Assembly: GCF_014174375.1 (NCBI RefSeq) | Contig: NZ_JABEQE010000001.1 | Location: 124,001-188,000 of the forward strand | From: Gluconacetobacter asukensis | GTDB lineage: Bacteria; Pseudomonadota; Alphaproteobacteria; Acetobacterales; Acetobacteraceae | DNA length: 64,000 bases | Reading direction: 5' to 3' | Part shown: positions 32,880 to 42,244 of the stretch, in pieces | Numbering within the stretch: position 1 is the stretch's first letter | Layout: every line of letters starts with the position of its first letter | Notes under the pieces: model-generated | Databases searched by the model: none | Told to the model about the DNA's origin: nothing | Seen by the model: the letters and a program-made list of their open reading frames with translations, nothing else | Program-made: the position numbers and the translations under genes

Positions 32880-34496
32880 TCATTTCGGCTGGGCCGGCAC
32901 CAGCAGCAACGCCAGACTCTCAGGCGCCAGCCTGACATCACACTGGCGCGCACGCCTGCAATCCACCGCCGGGCTCGGCGCAGGCAAACGCGCAGCCGCA
33001 ATCAACGCATCCGCCTGCTGTCGGGTCGGCGAGACGGGCCGCCCCATGGCCTCGAACAATGCGGCCGGCGTGCCATGATTCCGATCGATCACGATCACCG
33101 TCGCCCCTTCGACGGACGCCAGCCCCCTGAACGCCAGATGCGCATCCCGCGCCCTGTCGGCATCCCGGTTCCACAGCGCGACCGCAATCACGCCATCCTC
33201 CCGGCGCGTCGCAAGCACATCGCCATCGCCCGATCCGGCCGGCAACCGCCGGTTCCCCAGACGATGCAGCAACGCAAAGGCATTGAACGCCGGCTTGGGA
33301 ATGCCATGGGTGGTCAGCAACCCATAGGCACCCGGCAGCTCATTGGCGACCACCCCCTGTTCCTCGAAATCGTCTGAAAACGTCCAGTAGGACATGATCG
33401 GCGCCAGCCCGTCACAATCATGCACCGTCTGCGCAATCCACGGCGCGATCCACGGACGATCCGCACTGCCATTATGAATATCCCAATCCGCGCCGAATTC
33501 GGTGATGTAGAGCGGCAGATCCGGATGCCCCGAACGGTCGATCGCCCGACGCGCCGTCCGCGTCGCATCGCATACCGTATTGCCCGTATTCGCAGGCGAT
33601 TTCGGCAATCGCAGCAGATCCGGCGGATCATTCGCATAGATATGCGTGGAGACGAAATCGACCGGCACATGCTCCCGCATGACGTGATCGACAAAATCCC
33701 CAACCCAGTGAATGGCACCCGTCGCAGGCCCACCGACCCGCAAGGCCGGATCGACCGCCTTGATGGTGCGGGCGGTATTGTCATAAAGCGCGAAATACGT
33801 CGCCATTTTCGGCTGCGCCACCCAGGTCGCCTGATCGGGCTCGTTCCACACCTCGAAGGGCCATTGCCGGACTTCCTCGGCGCCATAACGCTGTTCCAGA
33901 TGCGCGACGAAGGCACGGATCAGCGCATTCCAGTCCGCCATATGCGCAGGAAACGTCACATTGGCCCGATACCACAGTGTCCCGCCGCTATAATCGGTGA
34001 TCGGCTTTGCCTGTTCGTCCGCCTTCCAGTGAACCAGCGGCTCCAGCCCCCCATCGCGGCGCAGCACGTCGCTGCCAATGGCGCTGGGCATGAACGAAAG
34101 CTCGACCAGCGGCCGGATATGATGCGCCAGAAGCCCGTCATACACGGCATCGACCTTGCGGAAATTATAATGCATGTGGCCGTCCGCATCCGGCGCCATG
34201 ATGCCCATCGTATCGTCGAAGATGCCGTGGAACCGCACATAGCGGAACCCGGTCGCCTCCCGCGTCCGATCCGCGTTCCGCAGATAACTCTCCGTCAGCG
34301 CCATGTCGGCGCGATCCGAACCGAACGCCTGCTCCCAACTGTGCCGGAACGGCGTCCCGCTCCCGGTGGCATCGATCTCTATGGCGGGCACAGCCTCATC
34401 GGACCAGGCCGGGACCGGCCACGACGCGCCACCCGCCAGAAGAGCGATCACCGCCGAACAGGCCCGAACAATCCGAAATCCAGCCACCCTTTTCAT
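32880..34496 (-). CDS. Exported GH39-family glycoside hydrolase
   Basis: The 538-residue protein has a signal peptide (MKRVAGFRIVRACSAVIALL) and a TIM-barrel hydrolase domain of the GH39 beta-xylosidase type. The acid/base Glu is in WNEPD (E219), the likely nucleophile Glu in ITEFG (E333), and FHGIFDDTMGI and STHIYANDP are also family-like. It would cleave a beta-linked xylose-type glycoside outside the cytoplasm; exact substrate is uncertain. I chose the ATG at 34496, which gives a proper signal peptide and has AGGAG about 12 bases upstream, over an in-frame start at 34550. Confidence 0.85.
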   Translation of the reverse strand: MKRVAGFRIVRACSAVIALLAGGASWPVPAWSDEAVPAIEIDATGSGTPFRHSWEQAFGSDRADMALTESYLRNADRTREATGFRYVRFHGIFDDTMGIMAPDADGHMHYNFRKVDAVYDGLLAHHIRPLVELSFMPSAIGSDVLRRDGGLEPLVHWKADEQAKPITDYSGGTLWYRANVTFPAHMADWNALIRAFVAHLEQRYGAEEVRQWPFEVWNEPDQATWVAQPKMATYFALYDNTARTIKAVDPALRVGGPATGAIHWVGDFVDHVMREHVPVDFVSTHIYANDPPDLLRLPKSPANTGNTVCDATRTARRAIDRSGHPDLPLYITEFGADWDIHNGSADRPWIAPWIAQTVHDCDGLAPIMSYWTFSDDFEEQGVVANELPGAYGLLTTHGIPKPAFNAFALLHRLGNRRLPAGSGDGDVLATRREDGVIAVALWNRDADRARDAHLAFRGLASVEGATVIVIDRNHGTPAALFEAMGRPVSPTRQQADALIAAARLPAPSPAVDCRRARQCDVRLAPESLALLLVPAQPK

Positions 34497-34528
34497 AAAC
34501 GCAAACGCTCCTGGTTGAGGAAGCGGGA

Positions 34529-34557
34529 CAGCATCGCAATCGACACGCACTTGTCAA
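34529..34557 (-). promoter_or_regulatory. Candidate promoter of the GH39 gene
   Basis: On the minus strand TTGACA (34557-34552) is followed at 16 bases by GATGCT, a poor -10. Position, about 35-60 bases upstream of the GH39 start, fits a promoter. Confidence 0.3.
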
Positions 34558-34739
34558 ACCCGTGATGTCCCGCCCCCTATGAACCCCCACCCTCCATCCG
34601 GCTGGCCGAAAGAGGCGCGGATGCGCTAGGCTGCTGATCTCATGACCCATCCCGCCCAGGGGCACCCGGCCCCCACCCGCCATCCCGCCGCGTTCCCGGC
34701 ACCCTGCTCCGGCCTCGCCGCACGGGCGGAGGCACGGCC

Positions 34740-36086
34740 ATGATGCTGCTGGCCGGGCTGGTCGCGGTCGTGGTCCTGATCGGGTTCAGCATCCTGATCG
34801 CCCTGTCCGAAATCTCGTTCGCGGCGGCGCGCGAGGTGCGGCTGCGCACCCGGGCCGAGGCCGGCGACAGCCGGGCGGTGAACTTCCTGCGCCTGCGCCG
34901 CAACAGCGGGCAGGTGGTGACGGTACTGCAGATCTGCCTCAATGCCGTAGGCGTGCTGGGCGGCGTCATCAGCAGCGACATGGTCACCCCGCCGCTGGCC
35001 GACATCCTGCACCGCGCCGGGCTGGAAGAGGGTCTGGCCGGGCACGTCGCCTCCACCGCGTCGTTCATCCTGATCACGGGCCTGTTCGTGCTGTTCGCCG
35101 ACCTGCTGCCCAAGCGCATCGCCATGAACGCGCCCGACCGCGTGGCGCTGAGCATCGGCTGGTTCCCCGCCATCGCGCTGAAGGTGCTGTACCCGTTCGT
35201 CTGGATCTTCTCCAAGATGTCGGACGTCATCCTGCGCGCGCTGAAAATCCCCGCCGCCTCGGCCGTCGAACCGGTGACGCCGGAAGACCTCCGCGCCATC
35301 CTGGCCGCCGGCACCGCCTCGGGCGTCCTGCTGGAGCAGGAACACCAGATGATCCAGAACGTCCTGGGCCTGCAGGACCGTTCCGTGACCTCGGCCATGA
35401 CCCCGCGCGACGAGATCGTGTTCCTCGACATGCAGGAAAGTGCCGAAAGCCAGCGCGACAAGGTGCGGGCCAAGCCCTATTCCCGCTACCCGCTCTGCAA
35501 TGGCGGGCTGGACAACGTCATCGGCTCGATCCGCGCCGAAGACGTGCTGGCCGCCGTGGTGGAAAAGCCCGAGGATGTCGACCCCACGGCCACCATCCTG
35601 CCGGTGGCCAAGCAGATCTCCCGCATGCGGCGCGACGTGCTGTCCCTGCCCGACACGCTCAATCTGTGGGACACGCTGGCCCAGTTCGACACCCACGGCG
35701 CGGGCTTCGCCCTGATCGTCAACGAATACGGGCTGGTGGTCGGCCTGATCACCTTCAAGGACATCATGGGCGCGCTGATGGACGGGCTCGCCAACCCGTT
35801 CGAGGAACAGGCCATCGTCCGCCGCGACGAGAATTCGTGGCTGATCGACGGCGCCGCCCCGATCGGCGACGTCATCCGCGAACTCGGCGTGCCGGACCTG
35901 CCCGACAGCCACAATTTCGATACGATCGGCGGCTTCGTCATGCACCGGCTGCGCCGCATGGCGCGCAAGGCCGACAAGGTCGAAGCCGCCAATTTCCTGT
36001 TCGAGGTCGTGGACGTCGAGGGCTTCCGCATCAACCAGCTCCTGGTCACGCGCCGCCCCCGCCGCCCGGACGCCGATCAGCCGTAA
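34740..36086 (+). CDS. CNNM/CBS/CorC-domain membrane protein (hemolysin-related family)
   Basis: The 448-residue protein has an N-terminal CNNM (DUF21) domain with three to four membrane segments (ALSEISFAAAREVRLR near residue 22; ADLLPKRIAM), a CBS pair (TSAMTPRDEIVFLD; TFKDIMGALMDG) and a C-terminal CorC_HlyC domain (IDGAAPIGDVIRELG; TIGGFVMHRL). This is the architecture of YtfL/YfjD-like proteins, linked in other bacteria to magnesium or polyamine homeostasis. Start at 34740 with GGAGG about 10 bases upstream; 34743 is also possible. Its 3' end overlaps the convergent GST gene by 10 bases. Confidence 0.9.
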   Translation: MMLLAGLVAVVVLIGFSILIALSEISFAAAREVRLRTRAEAGDSRAVNFLRLRRNSGQVVTVLQICLNAVGVLGGVISSDMVTPPLADILHRAGLEEGLAGHVASTASFILITGLFVLFADLLPKRIAMNAPDRVALSIGWFPAIALKVLYPFVWIFSKMSDVILRALKIPAASAVEPVTPEDLRAILAAGTASGVLLEQEHQMIQNVLGLQDRSVTSAMTPRDEIVFLDMQESAESQRDKVRAKPYSRYPLCNGGLDNVIGSIRAEDVLAAVVEKPEDVDPTATILPVAKQISRMRRDVLSLPDTLNLWDTLAQFDTHGAGFALIVNEYGLVVGLITFKDIMGALMDGLANPFEEQAIVRRDENSWLIDGAAPIGDVIRELGVPDLPDSHNFDTIGGFVMHRLRRMARKADKVEAANFLFEVVDVEGFRINQLLVTRRPRRPDADQP

Positions 36087-36703
36087 TCGGGAATGCCGGG
36101 CATGGTGACAAAACCCGGCAGCCCCCGCACCGCCCGCACCCAGCGCCGCAACGCGGGATAGGCGGAATATTCCTCCCCCCAATCCCGACACAGCGCGGCG
36201 GCGGGAAACAGGGCGATATCCGCCACCGTCGGCCCATCGCCCACAAACCACGTACCGCCCTCCAGCCGCCGATGGGCCAGATGGTCCTCCATGATCCGCA
36301 ACGCCCCCACAGCCGCCCGCCGGCGGGCGGATTGCTCATCCCCCACTCCGCCAAACAGACAGGCCCGCCGCATCAGCAGCGTCGCCCGCAACGGCCCACC
36401 GGCAAACTGCAACCAGTGCGCCACCCGCGCAAACGCCGCGCGCGCCTCAGGCAGCCACTCCGGCCGCCCATGCGCCAGCGCCAGCAACGCGCCACCGGCC
36501 CCACAGACCATTTGCCCGTCGATCCGCAGCACCGGCAGCAACCCGGCCGGCGAAACAGCACGAAAACCCGGACTATCCTGTTCGCCACCAGGCACGACAT
36601 CGACCGCGACCCGACGCGCCTCCAACCCCAGCAGCGACAGGAACAGCCGCACCCGATAGCAATCCTCGTCCAGCTCGTCGTCGTGCAGCACCAGTTCACT
36701 CAT
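36077..36703 (-). CDS. Glutathione S-transferase-like protein, NdmE-like by context
   Basis: The 208-residue protein has an N-terminal thioredoxin-like domain (LHDDELDEDCYRVRLFLSLL; SPAGLLPVLRIDGQMV) and a C-terminal all-helical domain with FVGDGPTVADIALFPAAAL, the GST fold core. No catalytic Ser/Tyr/Cys is obvious apart from Cys15. It is the last gene of a three-gene minus-strand operon and overlaps the Rieske gene by four bases. In the known methylxanthine N7-demethylase of Pseudomonas putida CBB5, a GST-like protein (NdmE) is needed by the oxygenase NdmC; a structural role of that kind is my inference here. Confidence 0.82.
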   Translation of the reverse strand: MSELVLHDDELDEDCYRVRLFLSLLGLEARRVAVDVVPGGEQDSPGFRAVSPAGLLPVLRIDGQMVCGAGGALLALAHGRPEWLPEARAAFARVAHWLQFAGGPLRATLLMRRACLFGGVGDEQSARRRAAVGALRIMEDHLAHRRLEGGTWFVGDGPTVADIALFPAAALCRDWGEEYSAYPALRRWVRAVRGLPGFVTMPGIPDYG

Positions 36704-37368
36704 GCCACGACCCCCGCCAGAAAAACCTGCCCGGCCCGTTCCTCCGCCCGCGCCCGCACATCCTGTCCCCAATCGGCCAGATCATGCAGCCGCTCTACCC
36801 CGGCAGACGCCGCCGCCAGCAGATGCAGCATGCACGCCCCCTCACGCACCGGCAGCAGCGCCGCCAGCACCCGGCCTTCCACATCCCGATCCAGCACGGC
36901 GGCCCTATGCCCGTCCGGCACCCCGACCGCACGCGCCACATCCTGCCACGGGGCCTCGATCCGCAGCGAGCGCACCGGCACCCACGCCACCGCATCCACC
37001 TCCGGCAAGGGCCCGTCCTCCTCAACAGAAGCCCAGACCAGCCCATGACATTCCGCAACACGCAAAGGCGCGGCCCGGATCGTCCCCGGCGGCGACAGGT
37101 CGGGATGCGCCGGAATATGCACGCACCGCCCATCCGCCCCGAAGCGCCAGCCATGATACAGGCAGGCCAGCGCCCCCTCCCGCACAAAGCCCAGGCTCAG
37201 CCGCATGCCGCGATGCGGGCACCGGTCGTCCCACACATGCGCCTGCCCCTCCCGGTCCCGCCTGACCGCAAGGTCACGCCCCAGCACGGTACTGCCGGCC
37301 ACCGTACCCGGCTCCAGATCCGCCGACAGCATCAGCGGATACCATCCGCCCTCCCGCGTCCCACTCAT
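36700..37368 (-). CDS. Stand-alone Rieske [2Fe-2S] protein of oxygenase type
   Basis: The 222-residue protein carries an oxygenase-type Rieske cluster site: C50-P-H52-R and, after 16 intervening residues, C69-LY-H72 in ACLYHGWRF. A normal Rieske oxygenase alpha subunit is about 350-450 residues and has a catalytic domain with N-x2-D-x2-H-x4-H. Here the remaining 120 residues contain no such motif, so this protein can carry electrons but probably not bind the catalytic iron. The missing catalytic half may be supplied by the protein encoded at 43357-44235. It overlaps its operon neighbours on both sides by four bases. Confidence 0.85.
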   Translation of the reverse strand: MSGTREGGWYPLMLSADLEPGTVAGSTVLGRDLAVRRDREGQAHVWDDRCPHRGMRLSLGFVREGALACLYHGWRFGADGRCVHIPAHPDLSPPGTIRAAPLRVAECHGLVWASVEEDGPLPEVDAVAWVPVRSLRIEAPWQDVARAVGVPDGHRAAVLDRDVEGRVLAALLPVREGACMLHLLAAASAGVERLHDLADWGQDVRARAEERAGQVFLAGVVA

Positions 37369-37640
37369 TCCCTCTCCCCCTGAACCCCGTCCTCACCGGG
37401 CACGGGCAGGCAGCGCACCACCGGCACCACACACCCCGCCGGCCCCAGACTGCACGCCATCTCGAACGCGCCCACCAGCGGCTCCGGCCCCGCAACCTCG
37501 AACACCACCCGCACCGGCCCGGCCTCCACCACCACGCACTCCAGCGCCATCAGCGCGGCACGCTCACGGGCGAGGCACAGAATGGCCTCCACCGCCGTGC
37601 ATCCCTCCAGTTCCAGGCGCATCCGCTCCCACCGGCTCAT
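37365..37640 (-). CDS. 91-residue protein, possible ACT-like fold, first gene of the Rieske operon
   Basis: The ATG at 37640 is preceded by GGAGG at good spacing and the stop overlaps the Rieske gene by four bases, so this is a real gene. The sequence alternates predicted strands and helices (RMRLELEG, then AVEAILCLARERAAL, ECVVVEAG, VRVVFEVAG, PLVGAFEMAC, GCVVPVVRC), which would fit a beta-alpha-beta-beta-alpha-beta ACT or ferredoxin-like fold such as small regulatory subunits. This is inference from pattern only. It contains five cysteines but no metal-cluster spacing. It is transcribed divergently from the nicotinamidase gene, 87 bases away. Confidence 0.75.
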   Translation of the reverse strand: MSRWERMRLELEGCTAVEAILCLARERAALMALECVVVEAGPVRVVFEVAGPEPLVGAFEMACSLGPAGCVVPVVRCLPVPGEDGVQGERE

Positions 37641-37727
37641 GCCCGCCTCCTGCCCCGAATCCCCGATAGCCCGGCCATTCGAAACGTGCCATCCCTGTTC
37701 CGAAACCGTACCGAACGGAGAGCTTCC

Positions 37728-38330
37728 ATGATCCACGTCACATCCCATGATGCGCTGCTGGTCATCGATCTCCAGAACGATTTCCTGCCCGGCGGCGCCC
37801 TGGCCGTGCCGGACGGCGACGCGGTCATTCCGGTCATCAACCATCTGACCCTCCTGCCCTTCGGCCAGCAGGCGGCCAGCCAGGACTGGCATCCGCACGC
37901 CCATGTCTCCTTCGCCAGCACCCACGGGCGCAAAGCCACGCCCGATCACTGGCCCGACCATTGCGTGGCAGGGACCCACGGCGCCGAACTGGCAGCCACG
38001 CTGCACCAGGCACGGATCGGCATGGTGATCCGCAAGGGCCGCGACCCGGATGTCGACAGCTATTCCGCCTTCATGGACAACGACCGCGCCACCCGGACGG
38101 GGCTGGATTCCTGGCTGAAGGGGCTGGACATCAACCGCGTCTTCATCACCGGGCTGGCGCTGGATTATTGCGTGCGCTTCACCGCCATCGACGCGAAGGC
38201 CCTTGGTTTCGAGACGATCGTGGTCGAAGATGCATGCCGCGCGGTCGGCTCCGACCCGCAGGCCACATGGCAGATCCTGGCGCAACACGGCATCGCACGT
38301 GCCCACGCCGCCGATCTGGCCGGCCTGTAG
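37728..38330 (+). CDS. pncA: Nicotinamidase
   Basis: Hydrolyses nicotinamide to nicotinate for NAD salvage. The 200-residue isochorismatase-fold protein shows catalytic Asp14 in LVIDLQNDF, the metal site D53-W-H55-P-H57 with H84, Lys103 in IRKGRD and the nucleophile Cys148 in LALDYCVRF. I start at the ATG at 37728, which has GGAGA upstream; the in-frame ATG at 37686 adds 14 residues that do not belong to the family. It is divergent from the Rieske operon and upstream of a purine-type ABC transporter. Confidence 0.93.
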   Translation: MIHVTSHDALLVIDLQNDFLPGGALAVPDGDAVIPVINHLTLLPFGQQAASQDWHPHAHVSFASTHGRKATPDHWPDHCVAGTHGAELAATLHQARIGMVIRKGRDPDVDSYSAFMDNDRATRTGLDSWLKGLDINRVFITGLALDYCVRFTAIDAKALGFETIVVEDACRAVGSDPQATWQILAQHGIARAHAADLAGL

Positions 38331-38407
38331 TTACGGGGCACGGCCCGTTTCCGGGGGGAACAACCCGGCGCCGGGTGGGACCGGCCCGGGCGATCATCGA
38401 GGGGGGA

Positions 38408-39562
38408 ATGCGGAACCATGACCATTCCAGGTCAGGTATGACCACGCACGCGCCGACCAGGCGGCTGCTCACATCACGACGACACATGCTGGGACTAGCC
38501 GCCGGAGCCGCCGGCAGCGGGCTGCTCCGACCACCCGCCCTGCGGGCACAGCCACGGACATTGCTCCCGGTGGCCGAGGCCGACGCGCTGATCGCCTTCG
38601 GCCATACCAGCCCGGTCACCGACGGCGGCTGGACAATGGCGCACGACCAGGGCGTGCAGGCGGTGCGGCGGGCCTTTCCGCGCCTGCGCACGGTCTATGT
38701 CGAAAGCGTGCCCTACTCGGCCGACGCCACGCGCATCTTCCGCCAGTTCGTGGCCGAAGGCGCGCAGATGGTCATCGCGACGTCGAATTATGGCGATTTC
38801 ATCCGCGACGTCTCCGACCGCGCGCCAGAGGTCGCGTTCATGGAATGCGACGGCCACGCCGTCAGCGGCAATCTGGGCTGGTATTACATCACCCACTGGT
38901 ACGCCAGCTACGTCATCGGCATCGCCGCCGGGCTGATGACACGCACCAACAAGATCGGCTTCGTCGGCTCCTTTCCCATCCCGTCCGTCTATGCGGGCGC
39001 CAACGCCGTGCTGCTGGGCGCCCGCTCGGTCAACCCGGCCGTCACCCTGCAGGCCATCTCGATCAACGCCTGGTTCGATCCGCAGGCCGCCACCCAGGCC
39101 GGCAGCGCGCTGGCCGATAATGGCTGCGACTTCCTGTGCGGCATCATGGACGAGCCCGCCTATCTGCGCGTGGCCGAACAGCGCGGCATCAAGGCCGCGA
39201 TGTGGAACACCGACATGCGCCAGTACGGGCCGGAAGCCTATGTCAGCTCCGTCACGCTGGATTTCCGCGATTACTATGTCGAACAGGTCCGCGCCCGCCT
39301 GGCCGGCACCTGGCAGCCCCAGGGCCGCTTCCTCACCCTCGGCCACGGCGTGGACCGCGACCCGTGGGGCCGCACCGTCCCCCCCGAAGTCGCGGCCCAG
39401 GCCGACGCAATGCGCACACGCATCATGGCAGGCTACAACCCGTTCCAGGGCCCGATCCACGACGCCGCCGGCCGCCTCCGCGTGCCCCAGGGCCAGGCGA
39501 TGGACGACGCGCTGATCTATCAATGGGACTGGGCTGTGGCGGGAGTGACCGGCCTTGACTGA
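38408..39562 (+). CDS. BMP-family ABC transporter substrate-binding protein
   Basis: Periplasmic binding protein of the Bmp/PnrA-like (nucleoside/purine) family. After an Arg-rich Tat-like signal (RRLLTSRRHMLGLAAGAAGSGL) it has IAFGHTSPVTDGGWTMAHDQG, ATSNYGDFIRDVSDRAPEVAF, and IGFVGSFPIPSVYAGANA, all family-typical. It would deliver a nucleoside, purine or related compound to the permeases encoded just downstream. GAGG five bases upstream favours the ATG at 38408 (384 residues); the ATG at 38438 would also leave a full signal. The stop overlaps the ATPase gene by eight bases. Confidence 0.88.
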   Translation: MRNHDHSRSGMTTHAPTRRLLTSRRHMLGLAAGAAGSGLLRPPALRAQPRTLLPVAEADALIAFGHTSPVTDGGWTMAHDQGVQAVRRAFPRLRTVYVESVPYSADATRIFRQFVAEGAQMVIATSNYGDFIRDVSDRAPEVAFMECDGHAVSGNLGWYYITHWYASYVIGIAAGLMTRTNKIGFVGSFPIPSVYAGANAVLLGARSVNPAVTLQAISINAWFDPQAATQAGSALADNGCDFLCGIMDEPAYLRVAEQRGIKAAMWNTDMRQYGPEAYVSSVTLDFRDYYVEQVRARLAGTWQPQGRFLTLGHGVDRDPWGRTVPPEVAAQADAMRTRIMAGYNPFQGPIHDAAGRLRVPQGQAMDDALIYQWDWAVAGVTGLD

Positions 39563-41162
39563 CCTGCGCCACACCCAGCCCGACGCCCCGCCCCCGGTCG
39601 CGCCCGGCACGCCGCCGATCCTGCAATTGCAGGGAATCTGCAAATACTTCCCCGGCGTGATCGCCAACCAGGATGTCAGCCTCGACATCGCACCGGGCGA
39701 GATCCACGCCCTGCTGGGCGAAAACGGCGCCGGCAAGTCCACGCTGATGAACGTGGTCACCGGCATCTACCAGCCCGACGGCGGCGAGATCATCCTCGAC
39801 GGCTACGGCCAGAGCTTCGCCGCCCCGCAGGACGCGATCCGTGCGGGCATCGGCATGGTCCACCAGCATTTCAAGCTGGTCCCCGCCTTCACGGTGGCCG
39901 AGAACATCCATCTCGGCTGGCGCGAAACCCCGTTCCGCGCCTCGGCGAAAACACTGGAAGCCCGCACCCGCGCCCTGTCGGACCGGTTCGGCTTTTCCGT
40001 CCGCCCCGACGCCATCGTGGCCGACCTGTCGGCGGGCGAGCAGCAGCGGGTGGAAATCCTGCGCGTGCTGGCACGCCAGGCCCGGCTGCTGATCCTCGAC
40101 GAACCCACGGCGGTGCTGACCCCGGCCGAAACGCGCGACCTGTTCCGCGCCCTGCGCGCCTTCCGCGCCCAAGGCAACGCCGTGATCCTGATCAGCCACA
40201 AGCTGGACGAGGTCATCGACATCTCAGACCGCATCAGCATCCTGCGCGCGGGCCGCAATGTCGGCACCTACCGCACGGCCGACTGCACCGCCGCCGGCCT
40301 CGCCACCATCATGGTCGGGCGCGAGATCGTCCGCCGCGACCTGCGCGCCCGCACTCCCGGCGCCGCCCCCATTGCCACCACCCCGGTCCTGAGCCTGCGC
40401 GGCGCCACCTGCCGCGATCCACGCGGCGTGGAAACCCTGCGCGACGTCACGCTGAACCTGCATGGCGGCGAAATCCTCGGCATCGCCGGCGTCGCCGGCA
40501 ACGGACAGCGCGAACTCACCCAGGTCCTCACCGGCATGATGCCCCTCTCGGCGGGTAACATCCTGCTCGACGGCACCCAAGCCCCGCTGGCCGACCCGGC
40601 GGCCTTCGCCCGCGCCGGCATCGGCCACATCCCCGAAGACCGGCTGCGCAGCGGCCTGGCACCATCGCTCGACATCACCGACAATATGGCCCTGCGCGAA
40701 TATGACCGCCCGCCGATCGGCCGCCACGGCCTGTACGACCGCAGCGCCGCCGGCCGCCTGGCCCAAACGATCGTCGAGGCCGCCGAAGTCCGCGTGCCCG
40801 ACCTCGCCACCCCCATCCGCAACCTGTCCGGCGGCAACCAGCAGCGGCTGGTGGCACGACGCGAAATCCGCATCGCCAGCCGAGTGCTGGTCGCAGCCTA
40901 CCCCAGCCGGGGCCTGGATATCGGTGCCATCGCCACCGTGCTCCGCTACCTGACCGAACTGCGCGACCAGGGCGTGGCGGTGGTCCTGGTATCCGAGGAT
41001 CTGGAGGAACTGCTGAACGTCGCCGACCGCATCGGCGTCCTGTTCCACGGCCGGCTGATGGCCACGATCGACGCCGCAACGGCCGATATGGAAACGATCG
41101 GCCTGCTGATGGGCGGCCGCCCGGCACCCAGCGGCTCGGCTCACAGCGGAGGACAAGCCTGA
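39555..41162 (+). CDS. Nucleoside/purine ABC transporter ATP-binding protein (double NBD)
   Basis: The 535-residue protein contains two ATPase domains in tandem, as in YufO/NupO and sugar importers. Domain 1 has Walker A GENGAGKST, signature LSAGEQQRVEIL and Walker B LLILDEPTAVL. Domain 2 has a degenerate Walker A (GVAGNGQRE), signature LSGGNQQRLVARRE and AYPSRGLDIGA in the Walker B region, the normal state for this family. The start codon is TTG at 39555, with GGGAG about 10 bases upstream; no ATG or GTG exists nearby. It overlaps the permease gene by one base. Confidence 0.93.
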   Translation: MTDLRHTQPDAPPPVAPGTPPILQLQGICKYFPGVIANQDVSLDIAPGEIHALLGENGAGKSTLMNVVTGIYQPDGGEIILDGYGQSFAAPQDAIRAGIGMVHQHFKLVPAFTVAENIHLGWRETPFRASAKTLEARTRALSDRFGFSVRPDAIVADLSAGEQQRVEILRVLARQARLLILDEPTAVLTPAETRDLFRALRAFRAQGNAVILISHKLDEVIDISDRISILRAGRNVGTYRTADCTAAGLATIMVGREIVRRDLRARTPGAAPIATTPVLSLRGATCRDPRGVETLRDVTLNLHGGEILGIAGVAGNGQRELTQVLTGMMPLSAGNILLDGTQAPLADPAAFARAGIGHIPEDRLRSGLAPSLDITDNMALREYDRPPIGRHGLYDRSAAGRLAQTIVEAAEVRVPDLATPIRNLSGGNQQRLVARREIRIASRVLVAAYPSRGLDIGAIATVLRYLTELRDQGVAVVLVSEDLEELLNVADRIGVLFHGRLMATIDAATADMETIGLLMGGRPAPSGSAHSGGQA

Positions 41163-42244
41163 TGGCCGGCACGCTGCAACGCCAACCCACCGTCACCCCG
41201 GCCCGCCGGCTGGGCTGGCGCGCGGGCGCCGTCGTCACCGCCCTGGCGATCACCACCCTGTTCCTCGCTTTGTCGGGCCGCGACCCGCGCCTATTGGCCG
41301 ATCTGGTAGTGCGCTCCACCGTGGGCTCGCGCTTCGGGCTGGAAGATCTCGCGCTATTCCTCACCCCCCTGCTGCTGACCGGCGCGGCCGTCACCGTCAC
41401 CGGGCGGATCGGCGTATGGAATATCGGCGCCGAGGGCCAGTTCTACGCCGGCGCCATCGGCGCCACCGCCGTCGGCCTGTTCCTGCCCGGCCCGTCCTGG
41501 CTGGTGCTGCCGCTGATGGCCGCCAGCGGCATCGCCTGCGGCATGGGCTGGATCCTAGTCCCCGCCCTGGCCCGCGCCTATGCCGGCGTCAACGAGATCA
41601 TCACCACCCTGCTGCTCAATTTCGTCGCCGGGCTTCTGACCACCTATCTGGCGGTCGGCCCTTGGCACGACCGCGTCACCGGCGCGCTGGCCTCGACCGG
41701 CCGCCTGCCGGTGCGCATCCCCGAAATCTGGGGCGTGGTCCATTGGGGTTTCCCCATCGCGCTGGCCATCGTGCTGGCCCTCGCGTGGCTGACCACCCGC
41801 ACGCGCTGGGGCTACCAGATCACCATCGGCGGCGCGAACGAGCAGGCGGCCCGTTATGCCGGCATCCCGGTCCGCGCCCGCATCCTGGGCGTGATGCTGC
41901 TCTCCGGCGGGCTGGCAGCCCTGGCGGGCATGTTCGAGGTCGCGGGCACGGTGCACCGACTGCAAGGCGGCCTTGCCAATAATTTCGGCTATTTCGGCAT
42001 CGTGGTCGCAGTGCTGGCGCGCGGATCGTGCCTCAACGTGCTGCCCGCCGCCCTGCTGATGGCCTTCATCCTCAATGCCGGCATCGTGCTGCAAACCCAG
42101 CAACTGACAAGCTCCGCCGTGCTGGCCATCACCGGACTGGTCCTGTTCATGATCGCCATCGCCGACGAACTCGCCCATTACCGCCCGGTGACCGTCCGTC
42201 CCACCACCACCCGCCCTGCCACCGGCGCGGAGGCCCGGCCATGA
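41162..42244 (+). CDS. Nucleoside/purine ABC transporter permease 1
   Basis: The 360-residue inner-membrane protein has about nine hydrophobic segments and the BPD_transp_2 family motifs NIGAEGQFYAGAIGA and GVNEIITTLLLNFVAG, plus GANEQAARYAGIP in the cytoplasmic coupling loop. It is homologous to NupP/YufP. It is joined to the ATPase gene by TGATG and to the second permease by ATGA. Confidence 0.93.
   Translation: MAGTLQRQPTVTPARRLGWRAGAVVTALAITTLFLALSGRDPRLLADLVVRSTVGSRFGLEDLALFLTPLLLTGAAVTVTGRIGVWNIGAEGQFYAGAIGATAVGLFLPGPSWLVLPLMAASGIACGMGWILVPALARAYAGVNEIITTLLLNFVAGLLTTYLAVGPWHDRVTGALASTGRLPVRIPEIWGVVHWGFPIALAIVLALAWLTTRTRWGYQITIGGANEQAARYAGIPVRARILGVMLLSGGLAALAGMFEVAGTVHRLQGGLANNFGYFGIVVAVLARGSCLNVLPAALLMAFILNAGIVLQTQQLTSSAVLAITGLVLFMIAIADELAHYRPVTVRPTTTRPATGAEARP

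Noticed and set aside
36700-37368. Complete ring-hydroxylating oxygenase alpha subunit
   Set aside because: The Rieske half is present but the N-x2-D-x2-H-x4-H iron motif and about 150 residues of catalytic domain are missing.
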